Source: JBGCDD01 sp045105075 (GTDB lineage Bacteria; Pseudomonadota; Alphaproteobacteria; Rhodobacterales; Rhodobacteraceae). From it: DNA of 64,000 nt. This document shows positions 51,054 to 59,755 of the stretch, in pieces. The notes under the pieces were generated by a model. The model saw only the letters and a program-made list of their open reading frames with translations. It had not been told where the DNA came from and searched no databases. The DNA lies in contig JBGCDD010000086.1 of the NCBI GenBank assembly GCA_045105075.1, forward strand, positions 1 through 64,000, read 5' to 3'. How positions within the stretch are numbered: the stretch's first letter is position 1; the number at the start of each line of letters is the position of its first letter. Both the position numbers and the translations under genes were made by a program.

Positions 51054-53750
51054 ATGGCTCTGTCGCGGCGCAGCGGAAACCGTTTCCAAGGATCGATCTG
51101 GCCGGGTTTCGTAGATGCGATGACCGGGCTTTTGCTGGTTTTGATGTTTCTGCTGACCATCTTTATGGTAGTTCAGTTTGTCCTGCGCGAAACCATCACC
51201 GGTCAGGAAGAGACGATCACCGGCCAGGAAACCGAACTGGATGTTTTGGCGAACCGGGTTGCGTCGCTGGCAGATGCACTTGGGCTCGAACAACAGCGCT
51301 CAACGCAGCTGGACGCACGGCTTGGGGCGCTTAACAGTTCTTTGAACGACGCACAAAACAGCCTTGAGGTGGCGCAGGCCGATCTGGCGCAGCAAGCAAA
51401 TGTGATCGCCTTGTTGACACAAGAGCGCGAAACCCAGGATGGCGCGTTAGAGCAAGCCAATGCCCAGATCACAGCGTTTGAAGCACAAGTTGCGACGCTT
51501 TTGACCAATCGGGATCGCGCTTTGGCTGACATTGCCACGCTTGAAACCGAACGCAGCGCGTTGCAAGACCGCCAGGCTGCGCTGCAGGCCGAGCGCGAGA
51601 GTCTGATCGCTGACCGTGACGGTTTGGCCGCAGCGCAGGCCGAATTGTTGACGCAACAGGAGGCGCTGACGGTCCAATTGGACCAAAGCCGCATTGATCT
51701 GTTGGCACAGGCCGAAGCCGCCCGCCTTGATGCGGCGCGACGCACGGCGCTGGAAGCATTGGTCGCGGATTTGCGCCAATCCGAGACGGATCAATCAAGC
51801 CAACTGGCCACTTTGGATGGTCAAGTCAGCGAGCTAGAGGCTCGGCTGAGCAATGAAGAAGCCGCGCGTTTGGCCGAAGCCGCGGCCGCCGAGGCGTTGC
51901 GGGCGCGCTTGGAAAATGCGGACGCGGAACTAACGGCGATGACATTGGCATTGGAAGACCAGCGCCGCGACGCAGAAGATACGTTGACGCTATTGGCCGC
52001 GGCCCAAGCGACGCGGACCGCGCTCGAGGCGGAACTGACCCGTGTTCTGGACCAGATCAATGCAGCCCAGGCGCAGGCCCGCGAGCGCGATGAACTGGCC
52101 GAACGTCTGACCCGCGTTCTGGCCCAGATGGAAGTGGCGCGCAGCCAAGGCAATCAAACCGTTATCGCATTGCAGGCCGAATTGGACCGTGTGCGCCAAC
52201 GGGCCAATGAAACCCGGGCAGCTTTGAACGCGGATTTGGCGGCGACGCAAGAGCGTGCGCAACAAAGCCGCGACACACTGGATGCGCAGTTGGCATCGGT
52301 GCGCGCGCTGGCCGAAGAAGAGCGTGCGGGGTTGGTTGCTGAACTCGCCGCTGCGCAGGCGCGCGCGAATGACGTTCAGGCCGCTTTGGAGGCGGAACTG
52401 GCACGCCAACGCGCCCAAAACGTGCAAACCGAATCGGAGTACCAGCAGGAATTGGCGCGCCTTCAAAGCGAATACGCGCAATCGCAGCGTGCGCTTGAGG
52501 TCGAAATGGCGCGTCTGAAGGGCGAAAACGAGGCCACCGAACAAGGTTTGCAAGCCGCCCTGGCGCGCGTTCAAGCCGAAGCAGGGGCCCGTCAGGCTGC
52601 TTTGGAACAGGAATTGGCCGAACTGCGCAGCGGCGCTGAAATCCAGACCCGGGATCTGCAAAGTCAACTTGCCGGCGCATTGGCGCAAGGACAGGCAGAT
52701 CGCACGGCGCTTGGTGCGCAACTTGAAAGACTACAAGACGATCTCGAGGCGGCTCAGTCGGCCGCTGCAAGCACCGCACAGGACCGCGCCAGTGTCGAAG
52801 CGAGATTGCTCAAAGCATTGGAATCGTTGGAGCGCGCGCAGGCTGCGGCCACAGATCAGGATGTATTGCGCGCCCGATTGGCGGCAGCTTTGGCCGCCCA
52901 GCAAGAGGCTGAAACCGACGCTGCCAGCCAGTTGAGTCGAAGTGACGAACAGGCGATACTTTTGGCGCAGGCGCGTGCAACTCTTGCGCAACAACAGGAA
53001 ATCTCGGCGCAAGCTCAACGGCAGACCGAATTGCTGAACCAGCAGGTGGCGGCGTTGCGAACCCAATTGGGTGGGCTGCAGGCTTTGCTGGATGAATTTG
53101 AGGAACGCGATTCTTCGGCGCAGATTCAGGTGCAAAACCTTGGATCGCGCCTGAATGCCGCGCTCACCCGTGCGGCCTCGGAAGAGCGCAAACGGCGATT
53201 GCTGGAAGAAGCCGAGCGCAAACGGCTTGAGGTTGAGGCCGCGCTCTTGGCGGCCGAACGCGAGGCTTTGCAGTCCGAAACCAAGGATCTTGAGCGTTAC
53301 CGGTCCGAATTCTTTGGCCGTCTGCGCGATGTATTGGGGGCTCAGGAGGGGGTGCGGATTGATGGCGACCGGTTCGTGTTCTCGTCCGAGGTCTTGTTCC
53401 CTCCGGGGGGCGCGGTTTTATCGGCCGAAGGCGAGGTTGAAGTTGCCAAAGTGGCCCAGATTTTGCGCAGTATTTCGGCCGATATCCCGCCTGAAATTGA
53501 TTGGGTGATCCGGGTCGATGGGCACACTGATAACACGCCGCTCTTTGGATCTGGTAAATATTCCGACAATTGGGAGCTCAGCCAAGGCCGGGCCTTGTCG
53601 GTTGTGCGTTACATGGTCAGTGGTTTGGGCATTCCGCCAGAGCGCTTGTCGGCGAACGGTTTTGGCGAATTCCAGCCCGTGAATACCGACGATACCCCGG
53701 AAGCTCTGGCGCAGAATCGCCGGATCGAGCTGAAATTTACCGAAAAATAG
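51054..53750 (+). CDS. MotB/OmpA-type subunit with a giant coiled coil, 898 residues
   Basis: A short cytoplasmic N-terminus leads to a single helix (about 17-44) with Asp21 in WPGFVDAMTGLLLVLMF, the expected proton-binding residue of MotB-like subunits. From about 45 to 760 the protein is nearly unbroken coiled coil rich in Ala, Gln, Glu and Leu (QAALQAERESLIADRDGLAA and similar). The C-terminal OmpA-like domain binds peptidoglycan, with DGHTDN at 822-827 and the Asn, Arg-containing YSDNWELSQGRAL near 835-848. The stop directly abuts that of the convergent M23 gene through AAATAGCTATTT. Confidence 0.9.
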   Translation: MALSRRSGNRFQGSIWPGFVDAMTGLLLVLMFLLTIFMVVQFVLRETITGQEETITGQETELDVLANRVASLADALGLEQQRSTQLDARLGALNSSLNDAQNSLEVAQADLAQQANVIALLTQERETQDGALEQANAQITAFEAQVATLLTNRDRALADIATLETERSALQDRQAALQAERESLIADRDGLAAAQAELLTQQEALTVQLDQSRIDLLAQAEAARLDAARRTALEALVADLRQSETDQSSQLATLDGQVSELEARLSNEEAARLAEAAAAEALRARLENADAELTAMTLALEDQRRDAEDTLTLLAAAQATRTALEAELTRVLDQINAAQAQARERDELAERLTRVLAQMEVARSQGNQTVIALQAELDRVRQRANETRAALNADLAATQERAQQSRDTLDAQLASVRALAEEERAGLVAELAAAQARANDVQAALEAELARQRAQNVQTESEYQQELARLQSEYAQSQRALEVEMARLKGENEATEQGLQAALARVQAEAGARQAALEQELAELRSGAEIQTRDLQSQLAGALAQGQADRTALGAQLERLQDDLEAAQSAAASTAQDRASVEARLLKALESLERAQAAATDQDVLRARLAAALAAQQEAETDAASQLSRSDEQAILLAQARATLAQQQEISAQAQRQTELLNQQVAALRTQLGGLQALLDEFEERDSSAQIQVQNLGSRLNAALTRAASEERKRRLLEEAERKRLEVEAALLAAEREALQSETKDLERYRSEFFGRLRDVLGAQEGVRIDGDRFVFSSEVLFPPGGAVLSAEGEVEVAKVAQILRSISADIPPEIDWVIRVDGHTDNTPLFGSGKYSDNWELSQGRALSVVRYMVSGLGIPPERLSANGFGEFQPVNTDDTPEALAQNRRIELKFTEK

Positions 53751-54713
53751 CTATTTGATCACCAATACGGTTGTTCGGATGTCATACGCTGTTTGGTCGC
53801 GAAAAAGCGTTACTGTGCCGACATATTCTCCCTTGGGCCAACCGCCTTGCGGTTGCCGACGGCCCACAGCACGAAAAAACCGCGCTTGAGACCGGTCCAA
53901 AGTTTGAGTTTGCTGGCTGACAACGCCTTGGGGTCCGGTGATGCGCAGCTGGATATCGTCGCCAGTTTGCCCGCCAAAGGCAAAGCCAAAGACAACCAAG
54001 GCAGGCGCATCAGAAGACGTGTTGTTTGCGGTTACGGTGCCGTTGCGAACGGCGTCATAGTTGGGCACCGCGTTGGCAAAACCAATGTCCAACAGGCCGC
54101 CGGGCGCATAGGGCAGGTCGTGTTTCCAAAGCGTTGCGCCGGTGGTGGTGCAATCGTCTGCTACGCCGGGATCAAACGGGTCAATGACCTTGCCATTGCG
54201 GCGCACAGCCAAATGCAAATGTGGAAACTGGGTTCGCCCGCTGAGGCCGACCAAACCAAGGATCGTACCACGTTCGACAATATCGCCTTTTTGGGCGCGC
54301 ACTGAACCCTTCATCAGATGGCAATACTGCGTCTCAAACCCATTGTAGTGGCGCACGACCACCCCATTGCCGCATTCGCGCCCTTGCGTTTCGCCAGCCG
54401 TTGCTTGGGTGAATTCAACGTCTGCCATGCCGTCGCGTATCCCAGTCACCCTTCCAGGAGCTGCGGCCAAAACGTTTACGCCTTCGCGCATCTGGGCCAG
54501 CGTCGGCAACGCAAAATCAACCCCTTTGTGCCCGTCATAGCTGAGCGAGCCGCATCGAAAATCGGCCACTTTGGGGCCAAGATCACGGTCGACGTGGTGT
54601 TGGATGTGGCAGGTTTTTCCAAGCGTGCAATCAATCGGCAAGCTTAAAGAAATTTCGCCCGCCGCAGGGAATGCGGCGAGCGAGAGCATTAGAACAGTCG
54701 CGCTGGCGCGCAT
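53751..54713 (-). CDS. M23 family metallopeptidase
   Basis: The 320 residues have a signal peptide (MRASATVLMLSLAAFPAAG). The LytM/M23 domain follows, with SYDGHKGVDFALP near 58 (zinc His and Asp) and GRTQFPHLHLAVRRNG near 155 (HxH). A C-terminal beta domain of about 130 residues follows. It should cut peptide cross-bridges of peptidoglycan or regulate amidases. Its start overlaps the clpA stop by one base (TGATG), implying coupling to clpA. It converges on the MotA/B-like pair with no gap. Confidence 0.9.
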   Translation of the reverse strand: MRASATVLMLSLAAFPAAGEISLSLPIDCTLGKTCHIQHHVDRDLGPKVADFRCGSLSYDGHKGVDFALPTLAQMREGVNVLAAAPGRVTGIRDGMADVEFTQATAGETQGRECGNGVVVRHYNGFETQYCHLMKGSVRAQKGDIVERGTILGLVGLSGRTQFPHLHLAVRRNGKVIDPFDPGVADDCTTTGATLWKHDLPYAPGGLLDIGFANAVPNYDAVRNGTVTANNTSSDAPALVVFGFAFGGQTGDDIQLRITGPQGVVSQQTQTLDRSQARFFRAVGRRQPQGGWPKGEYVGTVTLFRDQTAYDIRTTVLVIK

Positions 54714-57034
54714 CAGTCTGCGGTGAGCAACGGTGGTTTGTCACCCGAAATGCGCGGCTTGTCCGGGCCTTCGACTTGAAGATCCAGCGCACCGTCTTTC
54801 ATACCAACCCGTACAACGCCGCCCTTGGCAAGCTTGCCAAACAGCAATTCCTCGGCGAGAGGCTTTTTGATGTGCTCCTGGATCACGCGACCCAAGGGGC
54901 GCGCGCCCATTTTGTCATCATAGCCCTTGTCGGCCAGCCATTCGGCGGCGGGCTTGCTCAATTCAATGCTGACATTGCGGTCCATCAACTGGGCCTCTAG
55001 CTGCAGCACAAACTTTTCGACGACCTGCAGGATCACTTCTTTTGGAAGTGGCGCAAAGCTGATCACCGCATCCAAACGGTTGCGGAATTCGGGTGTGAAG
55101 GTGCGCTCGATCGCAGCGGTGTCTTCACCTTCGCGCCGGTCACGTCCGAAACCGATGGCCGCCTTGGCCATATCACTGGCACCGGCATTCGACGTCATGA
55201 TCAGCACGACATTGCGGAAATCAACCGCACGGCCGTTGTGATCGGTCAGTTTGCCGTGGTCCATCACCTGCAACAGAATGTTAAACACATCCGGGTGCGC
55301 CTTTTCGATTTCGTCCAGCAGCAGCACGCAATGAGGGTGCTGGTCGACGCCATCGGTCAACATGCCACCCTGATCGAAACCCACATAGCCGGGAGGGGCA
55401 CCGATCAATCGGCTGACCGCATGCTTTTCCATATATTCCGACATGTCAAAGCGCAGCAATTCAACACCGAGCGTATCTGCAAGTTGTTTGGCAACTTCGG
55501 TTTTACCGACGCCCGTGGGGCCCGCAAACAGATAATTGCCAATTGGTTTTTCAGGTTCGCGCAGACCGGCGCGCGACAGTTTGATGGCCGACGCCAACGC
55601 AACGATCGCATTGTCCTGACCAAACACCACGCGCTTGAGCGACGTTTCCAGATCCTTCAGCACTTCTGCATCGTCTTTAGAGACGTTTTTCGGCGGAATC
55701 CGCGCGATCTTGGCAACGACCGTTTCGACCTCTTTGGTGCCGATGGTTTTGCGCCGTTTGGCCGCAACCACCAGATGCTGGGCGGCCCCGGCTTCGTCAA
55801 TCACATCAATAGCGCTGTCGGGCAATTTGCGGTCGTTGATGTAGCGGGCAGCCAATTCCACGGATGTTTTGATCGCGTCCGCAGTGTATTTTACGCCGTG
55901 ATGTTCCTCAAAATAGGGTTTCAGGCCCTTCAGGATCTTCACCGCATCTTCGACTGACGGCTCGTTCACATCGATCTTCTGGAACCGGCGTGACAGGGCG
56001 CGGTCTTTTTCAAAATGCTGACGGAATTCCTTGTATGTGGTCGATCCCATCGTGCGCAATTTGCCACCCTGGAGCGCAGGTTTCAGCAGGTTTGACGCAT
56101 CCATTGCACCACCAGACGTGGCGCCGGCGCCAATCACAGTGTGGATCTCGTCAATGAACAGAACAGCGTCCGGGTGATCTTCCAACTCGGTGACGACGGC
56201 TTTGAGACGTTCCTCGAAATCACCGCGATAGCGTGTTCCGGCCAACAGCGCGCCCATGTCCAGCGAATAGATCGTGGTTTCAGACAGAACTTCGGGCGTT
56301 TCGGCGGACACAATTTTGCGGGCCAGACCCTCGGCAATTGCCGTTTTGCCGACGCCGGGATCGCCGACCAACAGCGGGTTGTTCTTACGTCGACGACACA
56401 GCACTTGGATGCAGCGCTCAACCTCTGAGTCGCGCCCGATCAGCGGATCAATATCGCCTTCGCGGGATTTTGCGTTCAAATCCACGCAGTATTTGGCCAG
56501 CGCGCTCTCTTTTTGCTCGCCTTCAGTGACGCCTTGGGCCTCTTCCTCGGGTTCGCTGGAGCCGGTGACAGGGCGCTGTTCGCCAAAGGCGGGGTCTTTT
56601 GCCACGCCGTGCGCAATGAAATTGACCGCGTCGTAGCGGGTCATGTCCTGATCCTGCAGGAAGAAGGCGGCATTGCTTTCGCGTTCTGCAAAGATTGCGA
56701 CCAAGACATTGGCGCCGGTGACTTCGGTGCGACCCGATGATTGCACGTGGATTGCGGCGCGCTGAATGACGCGCTGGAACGCCGCTGTTGGCACAGCTTC
56801 GGAGCCGTCAATGTCGGTGACCAGATTGCTCAGGTCTTCGTCAACAAATTCCACCAGCGTGCTGCGCAACTCGCTCAGATCCACACTGCACGCTTTCATA
56901 ACGCGGGTGGCATCGGGTTCGTCCAGCAACGCCAAAAGCAAATGCTCTAAAGTTGCAAATTCGTGGCGTCGGTCGTTTGCCAGCGCCAACGCTGCATGGA
57001 TGGCTTGTTCTAGTGTGCTCGAAAATGAAGGCAC
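54713..57034 (-). CDS. clpA: ATP-dependent Clp protease ATP-binding subunit ClpA
   Basis: The 773 residues have the Clp N-domain (MPSFSSTLEQAIHAALALAN), a first AAA+ module with GDPGVGKTAIAEGLARKI near 220, and a second with GPTGVGKTEVAKQLADTL near 502. The ClpP loop is expected near 620. ClpA unfolds substrates for ClpP. No clpS gene, the usual adapter neighbour, lies upstream: 57035-57209 holds no supported gene. The coupled M23 peptidase downstream is a recurring arrangement in this bacterial group as far as I recall. Confidence 0.96.
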   Translation of the reverse strand: MPSFSSTLEQAIHAALALANDRRHEFATLEHLLLALLDEPDATRVMKACSVDLSELRSTLVEFVDEDLSNLVTDIDGSEAVPTAAFQRVIQRAAIHVQSSGRTEVTGANVLVAIFAERESNAAFFLQDQDMTRYDAVNFIAHGVAKDPAFGEQRPVTGSSEPEEEAQGVTEGEQKESALAKYCVDLNAKSREGDIDPLIGRDSEVERCIQVLCRRRKNNPLLVGDPGVGKTAIAEGLARKIVSAETPEVLSETTIYSLDMGALLAGTRYRGDFEERLKAVVTELEDHPDAVLFIDEIHTVIGAGATSGGAMDASNLLKPALQGGKLRTMGSTTYKEFRQHFEKDRALSRRFQKIDVNEPSVEDAVKILKGLKPYFEEHHGVKYTADAIKTSVELAARYINDRKLPDSAIDVIDEAGAAQHLVVAAKRRKTIGTKEVETVVAKIARIPPKNVSKDDAEVLKDLETSLKRVVFGQDNAIVALASAIKLSRAGLREPEKPIGNYLFAGPTGVGKTEVAKQLADTLGVELLRFDMSEYMEKHAVSRLIGAPPGYVGFDQGGMLTDGVDQHPHCVLLLDEIEKAHPDVFNILLQVMDHGKLTDHNGRAVDFRNVVLIMTSNAGASDMAKAAIGFGRDRREGEDTAAIERTFTPEFRNRLDAVISFAPLPKEVILQVVEKFVLQLEAQLMDRNVSIELSKPAAEWLADKGYDDKMGARPLGRVIQEHIKKPLAEELLFGKLAKGGVVRVGMKDGALDLQVEGPDKPRISGDKPPLLTAD

Positions 57035-57209
57035 GGGCGTGCTCCTCTGAATCTGGGTCGGTCCGGGTCGTCAAGTGATCTCAGTTCCCCGGCCCACCAT
57101 GGCCTTATACAGTTAGAGTTTGGTTGATAGTGTCCCAGCTTCAAGTTTTTTCTTTCGAATTCGGGTCACAATTGCGGTCAGCGTGGCGTCAGCGCGTTGT
57201 TTTAGGGCT

Positions 57210-57977
57210 TTAGAAGCGATCTTTGCGCGCGCGGATTTCCGCAAAGACCTCAGCAGAAGCGGCACCGGGCATCCCGACATTGGCCTGAACGGCAGGGAGG
57301 GCGGCGCGCAAAAACGGGTTTGTTGCCATTTCCAGAGACATTAGCGACGGTACAGTCGGATTGTTCGCACGGCGCTGATGATCAATATCCTGGACCCGCG
57401 ATATAAGGTCTGGGTTGTCCGGTTCAATGGTCAGCGCGAACTTGGCGTTGGCTTCAGTGTATTCGTGGCCAGAATAGACAACCGTGTCGCCCGGCAGCGC
57501 GGCCAGTTGCGACAGACTGTCCCACATCTGGGCCGGCGTGCCCTCAAACAAGCGCCCGCATCCCAGCGCCATCAAGCTGTCGGCGGTGAACACGGCTGAT
57601 GAGTCTGGGAAATGAAATGCGATATGGCCGACTGTGTGACCCGACACATCCAGCACATGGCCGGTGTCGTTGCCAATCTGCACTGTTTCGCCGGGCGCGA
57701 GCGCCAGATCCAGTTTGGGCAGCCGCGATGCATCGGCCTTGGCGCCGACAACGCGGGCCGGGTGTTGGGCCAGAATGTCGGCCAGCCCGTCGACGTGATC
57801 CCAGTGATGATGCGTCAGCAACACGTCACTCAGGCGCCAATCGCGCGCGTCCAGAGCGGCCAGAATGGGGCCTGCTTCGGGTGCATCGACCAAAGCTGTG
57901 GCCCCGGTCGCGGCGTCATGGGCCAAAAACGCGTAGTTGTCAGAGAGGCAGGGCAGGGTGACGATTTCAAGAGGCAT
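57210..57977 (-). CDS. gloB: Hydroxyacylglutathione hydrolase (glyoxalase II)
   Basis: The ATG at 57977, beside GAGG, gives 255 residues starting MPLEIVTLPCLSDNYAFL, as normal for GloB. The metallo-beta-lactamase site is LLTHHHWDHVDGLADIL near 54. DVSGHTVGHIAFHF, FTADSLMALGCGRLFEG and YSGHEYTEANAKF follow. It hydrolyses S-lactoylglutathione to lactate and glutathione. Divergent from the methyltransferase (61 bases between starts). Confidence 0.96.
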   Translation of the reverse strand: MPLEIVTLPCLSDNYAFLAHDAATGATALVDAPEAGPILAALDARDWRLSDVLLTHHHWDHVDGLADILAQHPARVVGAKADASRLPKLDLALAPGETVQIGNDTGHVLDVSGHTVGHIAFHFPDSSAVFTADSLMALGCGRLFEGTPAQMWDSLSQLAALPGDTVVYSGHEYTEANAKFALTIEPDNPDLISRVQDIDHQRRANNPTVPSLMSLEMATNPFLRAALPAVQANVGMPGAASAEVFAEIRARKDRF

Positions 57978-58038
57978 GGTTTTTCGCCGTTTTGTGACTA
58001 GGTATGTAGCAGACTGACTGAACATCGGACCCGCTGCA

Positions 58039-58779
58039 ATGCATCTTGACGTGCAAGACCTGCGCAATTTCTACTATCGCAGCACGCTGGGGCGCGCGGC
58101 GCAGCTGTCGTTGCGAACCGGTCTGCTGGCGCTTTGGCCCGAAGCAAAGGGGCAAACTGTCGTCGGGTTCGGCTTTGCTGTGCCGGTGTTGCGTCCCTAT
58201 TTACAAGACGCCCGGAGGGTCATGGCGTTGATGCCGGGCCCGCAAGGGGTGATGCCGTGGCCAGCGGGCCAACCCAACATCTCCAGCCTGGTCGAAGAGA
58301 CCCACTGGCCCATCGAAACCGGCCATGTCGACAAACTGGTGATGATCCACGGTCTCGAAACATCCGAACACCCCTCGCAACTGTTGTCCGAATGCTGGCG
58401 CGTGCTTGGGCCCGGTGGGAAAGCGATTTTTGTGGTGCCCAACCGCGCCGGGCTTTGGTCGCGCAGTGATCGCACGCCGTTTGGCTTTGGCCGGCCCTAT
58501 ACGGTCAGCCAACTTGAGGCGCAGCTGAAAAAGCACCAGTTCCTGCCTGAACGTCACCGTGCTGCGTTGTATCAAATGCCGTCCGAGCGGCGGTTTTGGC
58601 TCAAGGCCGGTCCGTTGATGGAACGTGTGGGCCTGCGGGCGCAAACGGCATTGGCGGGCGGGGTGTTTCTGGTCGAGGTCAGCAAACGGGTTCAGCCGCC
58701 CAGCGGCACGCCGGTTCGCAAGCCTGCGCGCAACCCACTGGGGGTTTTAGCGCCAAAACCTGAAACGGCACCGGTCTGA
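58039..58779 (+). CDS. Class I SAM-dependent methyltransferase
   Basis: The 246 residues contain QTVVGFGFAVPVLRPYL (motif I, degenerate), HVDKLVMIHGLETSEHPSQL and LSECWRVLGPGGKAIFVVPN (motif III), in the order of Methyltransf_11-type enzymes. The canonical GxGxG loop is modified. The substrate is unknown. It is often seen divergent from gloB in related genomes, by recollection. Confidence 0.82.
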   Translation: MHLDVQDLRNFYYRSTLGRAAQLSLRTGLLALWPEAKGQTVVGFGFAVPVLRPYLQDARRVMALMPGPQGVMPWPAGQPNISSLVEETHWPIETGHVDKLVMIHGLETSEHPSQLLSECWRVLGPGGKAIFVVPNRAGLWSRSDRTPFGFGRPYTVSQLEAQLKKHQFLPERHRAALYQMPSERRFWLKAGPLMERVGLRAQTALAGGVFLVEVSKRVQPPSGTPVRKPARNPLGVLAPKPETAPV

Positions 58780-59194
58780 GCGATCATTGTGCACTGTGGG
58801 TCGTTTCTGGAAAGATCACGGTTCTCAGCAGCTTACAGTCAATTCTGGGTCCATGGTTGGATCCGAAAAGCCCAAGAAAAGGTGCCGTCGCCCAGTCTTT
58901 GAGCACAAAGGACGTTTGGTCAGCCTCTCAAACAGTCAGGAATCGCACAAAATCGTAAAAACTTTGCATTTTTGTAACCCAATGTGGTGCGCAAACGGTC
59001 GCAGTTTGGCCAAGTGTCTGAAAGTGATCAATTTTCGCGCAAAACGCTGATCACGATACTGTATTGCGGGGGCCAAAGCGCTCTGTTACATCCACGCTGA
59101 TTTTGATGCCCTGCCTGCTGGCGGGGCGTCTTTCACGCCCCCGGGGGGTCTGCCCGTTGCGGCAGCCTGGGGCCAAACTGTCGGAAGGGTGGAC
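58780..59194 (+). promoter_or_regulatory. Upstream region of the ATP synthase operon, with nested dyad
   Basis: This 415-base gap has no supported gene. At 59024-59054 GTGATCA and TGATCAC flank an inner TTTT-CGCGC-AAAA, a nested inverted repeat. At 59108-59128 GCCC...GGGC and a run of C/G at 59136-59148 can form further hairpins in the leader. The promoter of atpH is expected here but no clear -35/-10 pair was chosen. Confidence 0.45.
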
Positions 59195-59755
59195 GTGTCC
59201 GAACCAGCTTCGATTTCCGCGGGCATAGCTGGGCGCTATGCCACTGCGATCTTTGAGATCGCCCAAGAGGGCAATGCCCTTGATGGGCTCGAAACCGGGA
59301 TCAATGATCTGTCGGCGGCTCTGGCAGACAGCGCCGATCTGCGCACGTTGATCCAGTCGCCCATGATATCGCGCTCTGATCAGGGGGCGGCGATCACCGC
59401 GATTGCTGAAAAGATGGCTCTTGCGCCCGTGTTGAAAAACACATTGGCGCTGATGGCCGAAAAGCGCCGCCTGTTTGTGGTGCCGCAGCTGGTCTCGGCC
59501 CTGCGCACGTTGCTGGCCGAAGCCCGCAACGAAGTGACCGCCGATGTGATCAGCGCCAAGGCTCTGACCAAGGCGCAGACAGAAAAACTTGCCGCGTCGC
59601 TGACAAAGAACGCCGGTAAGACCGTGACAATCAATGCCACCGTCGATGAAAGCCTCATCGGCGGTCTTGTCGTTAAAGTAGGCTCGAAAATGATCGATAC
59701 GTCGGTCCGTTCGAAGCTCAACTCCCTCCAGAATGCAATGAAAGAGGTCGGATAA
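59195..59755 (+). CDS. atpH: ATP synthase F1 delta subunit
   Basis: GGAAGGG lies 7 bases before the GTG at 59195, giving 186 residues (VSEPASISAGIAGRYATAIF); a GTG six bases earlier is the alternative. The N-terminal helical bundle and the C-terminal GGLVVKVGSKMIDTSVRSKL are typical. Delta clamps the stator stalk to F1. First gene of atpHAGDC; the F0 genes are elsewhere, as usual in alphaproteobacteria. Confidence 0.95.
   Translation: MSEPASISAGIAGRYATAIFEIAQEGNALDGLETGINDLSAALADSADLRTLIQSPMISRSDQGAAITAIAEKMALAPVLKNTLALMAEKRRLFVVPQLVSALRTLLAEARNEVTADVISAKALTKAQTEKLAASLTKNAGKTVTINATVDESLIGGLVVKVGSKMIDTSVRSKLNSLQNAMKEVG

Noticed and set aside
49863..53750. Zorya defence system (ZorA/ZorB)
   Set aside because: The channel and OmpA-type subunits resemble ZorA and ZorB in outline. 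However the long coil is in the B subunit rather than the A subunit, and no ZorC, ZorD or ZorE lies nearby.
58787..59050. 87-codon frame upstream of atpH
   Set aside because: It has no family resemblance, crosses the nested dyad and lies in the expected promoter region.
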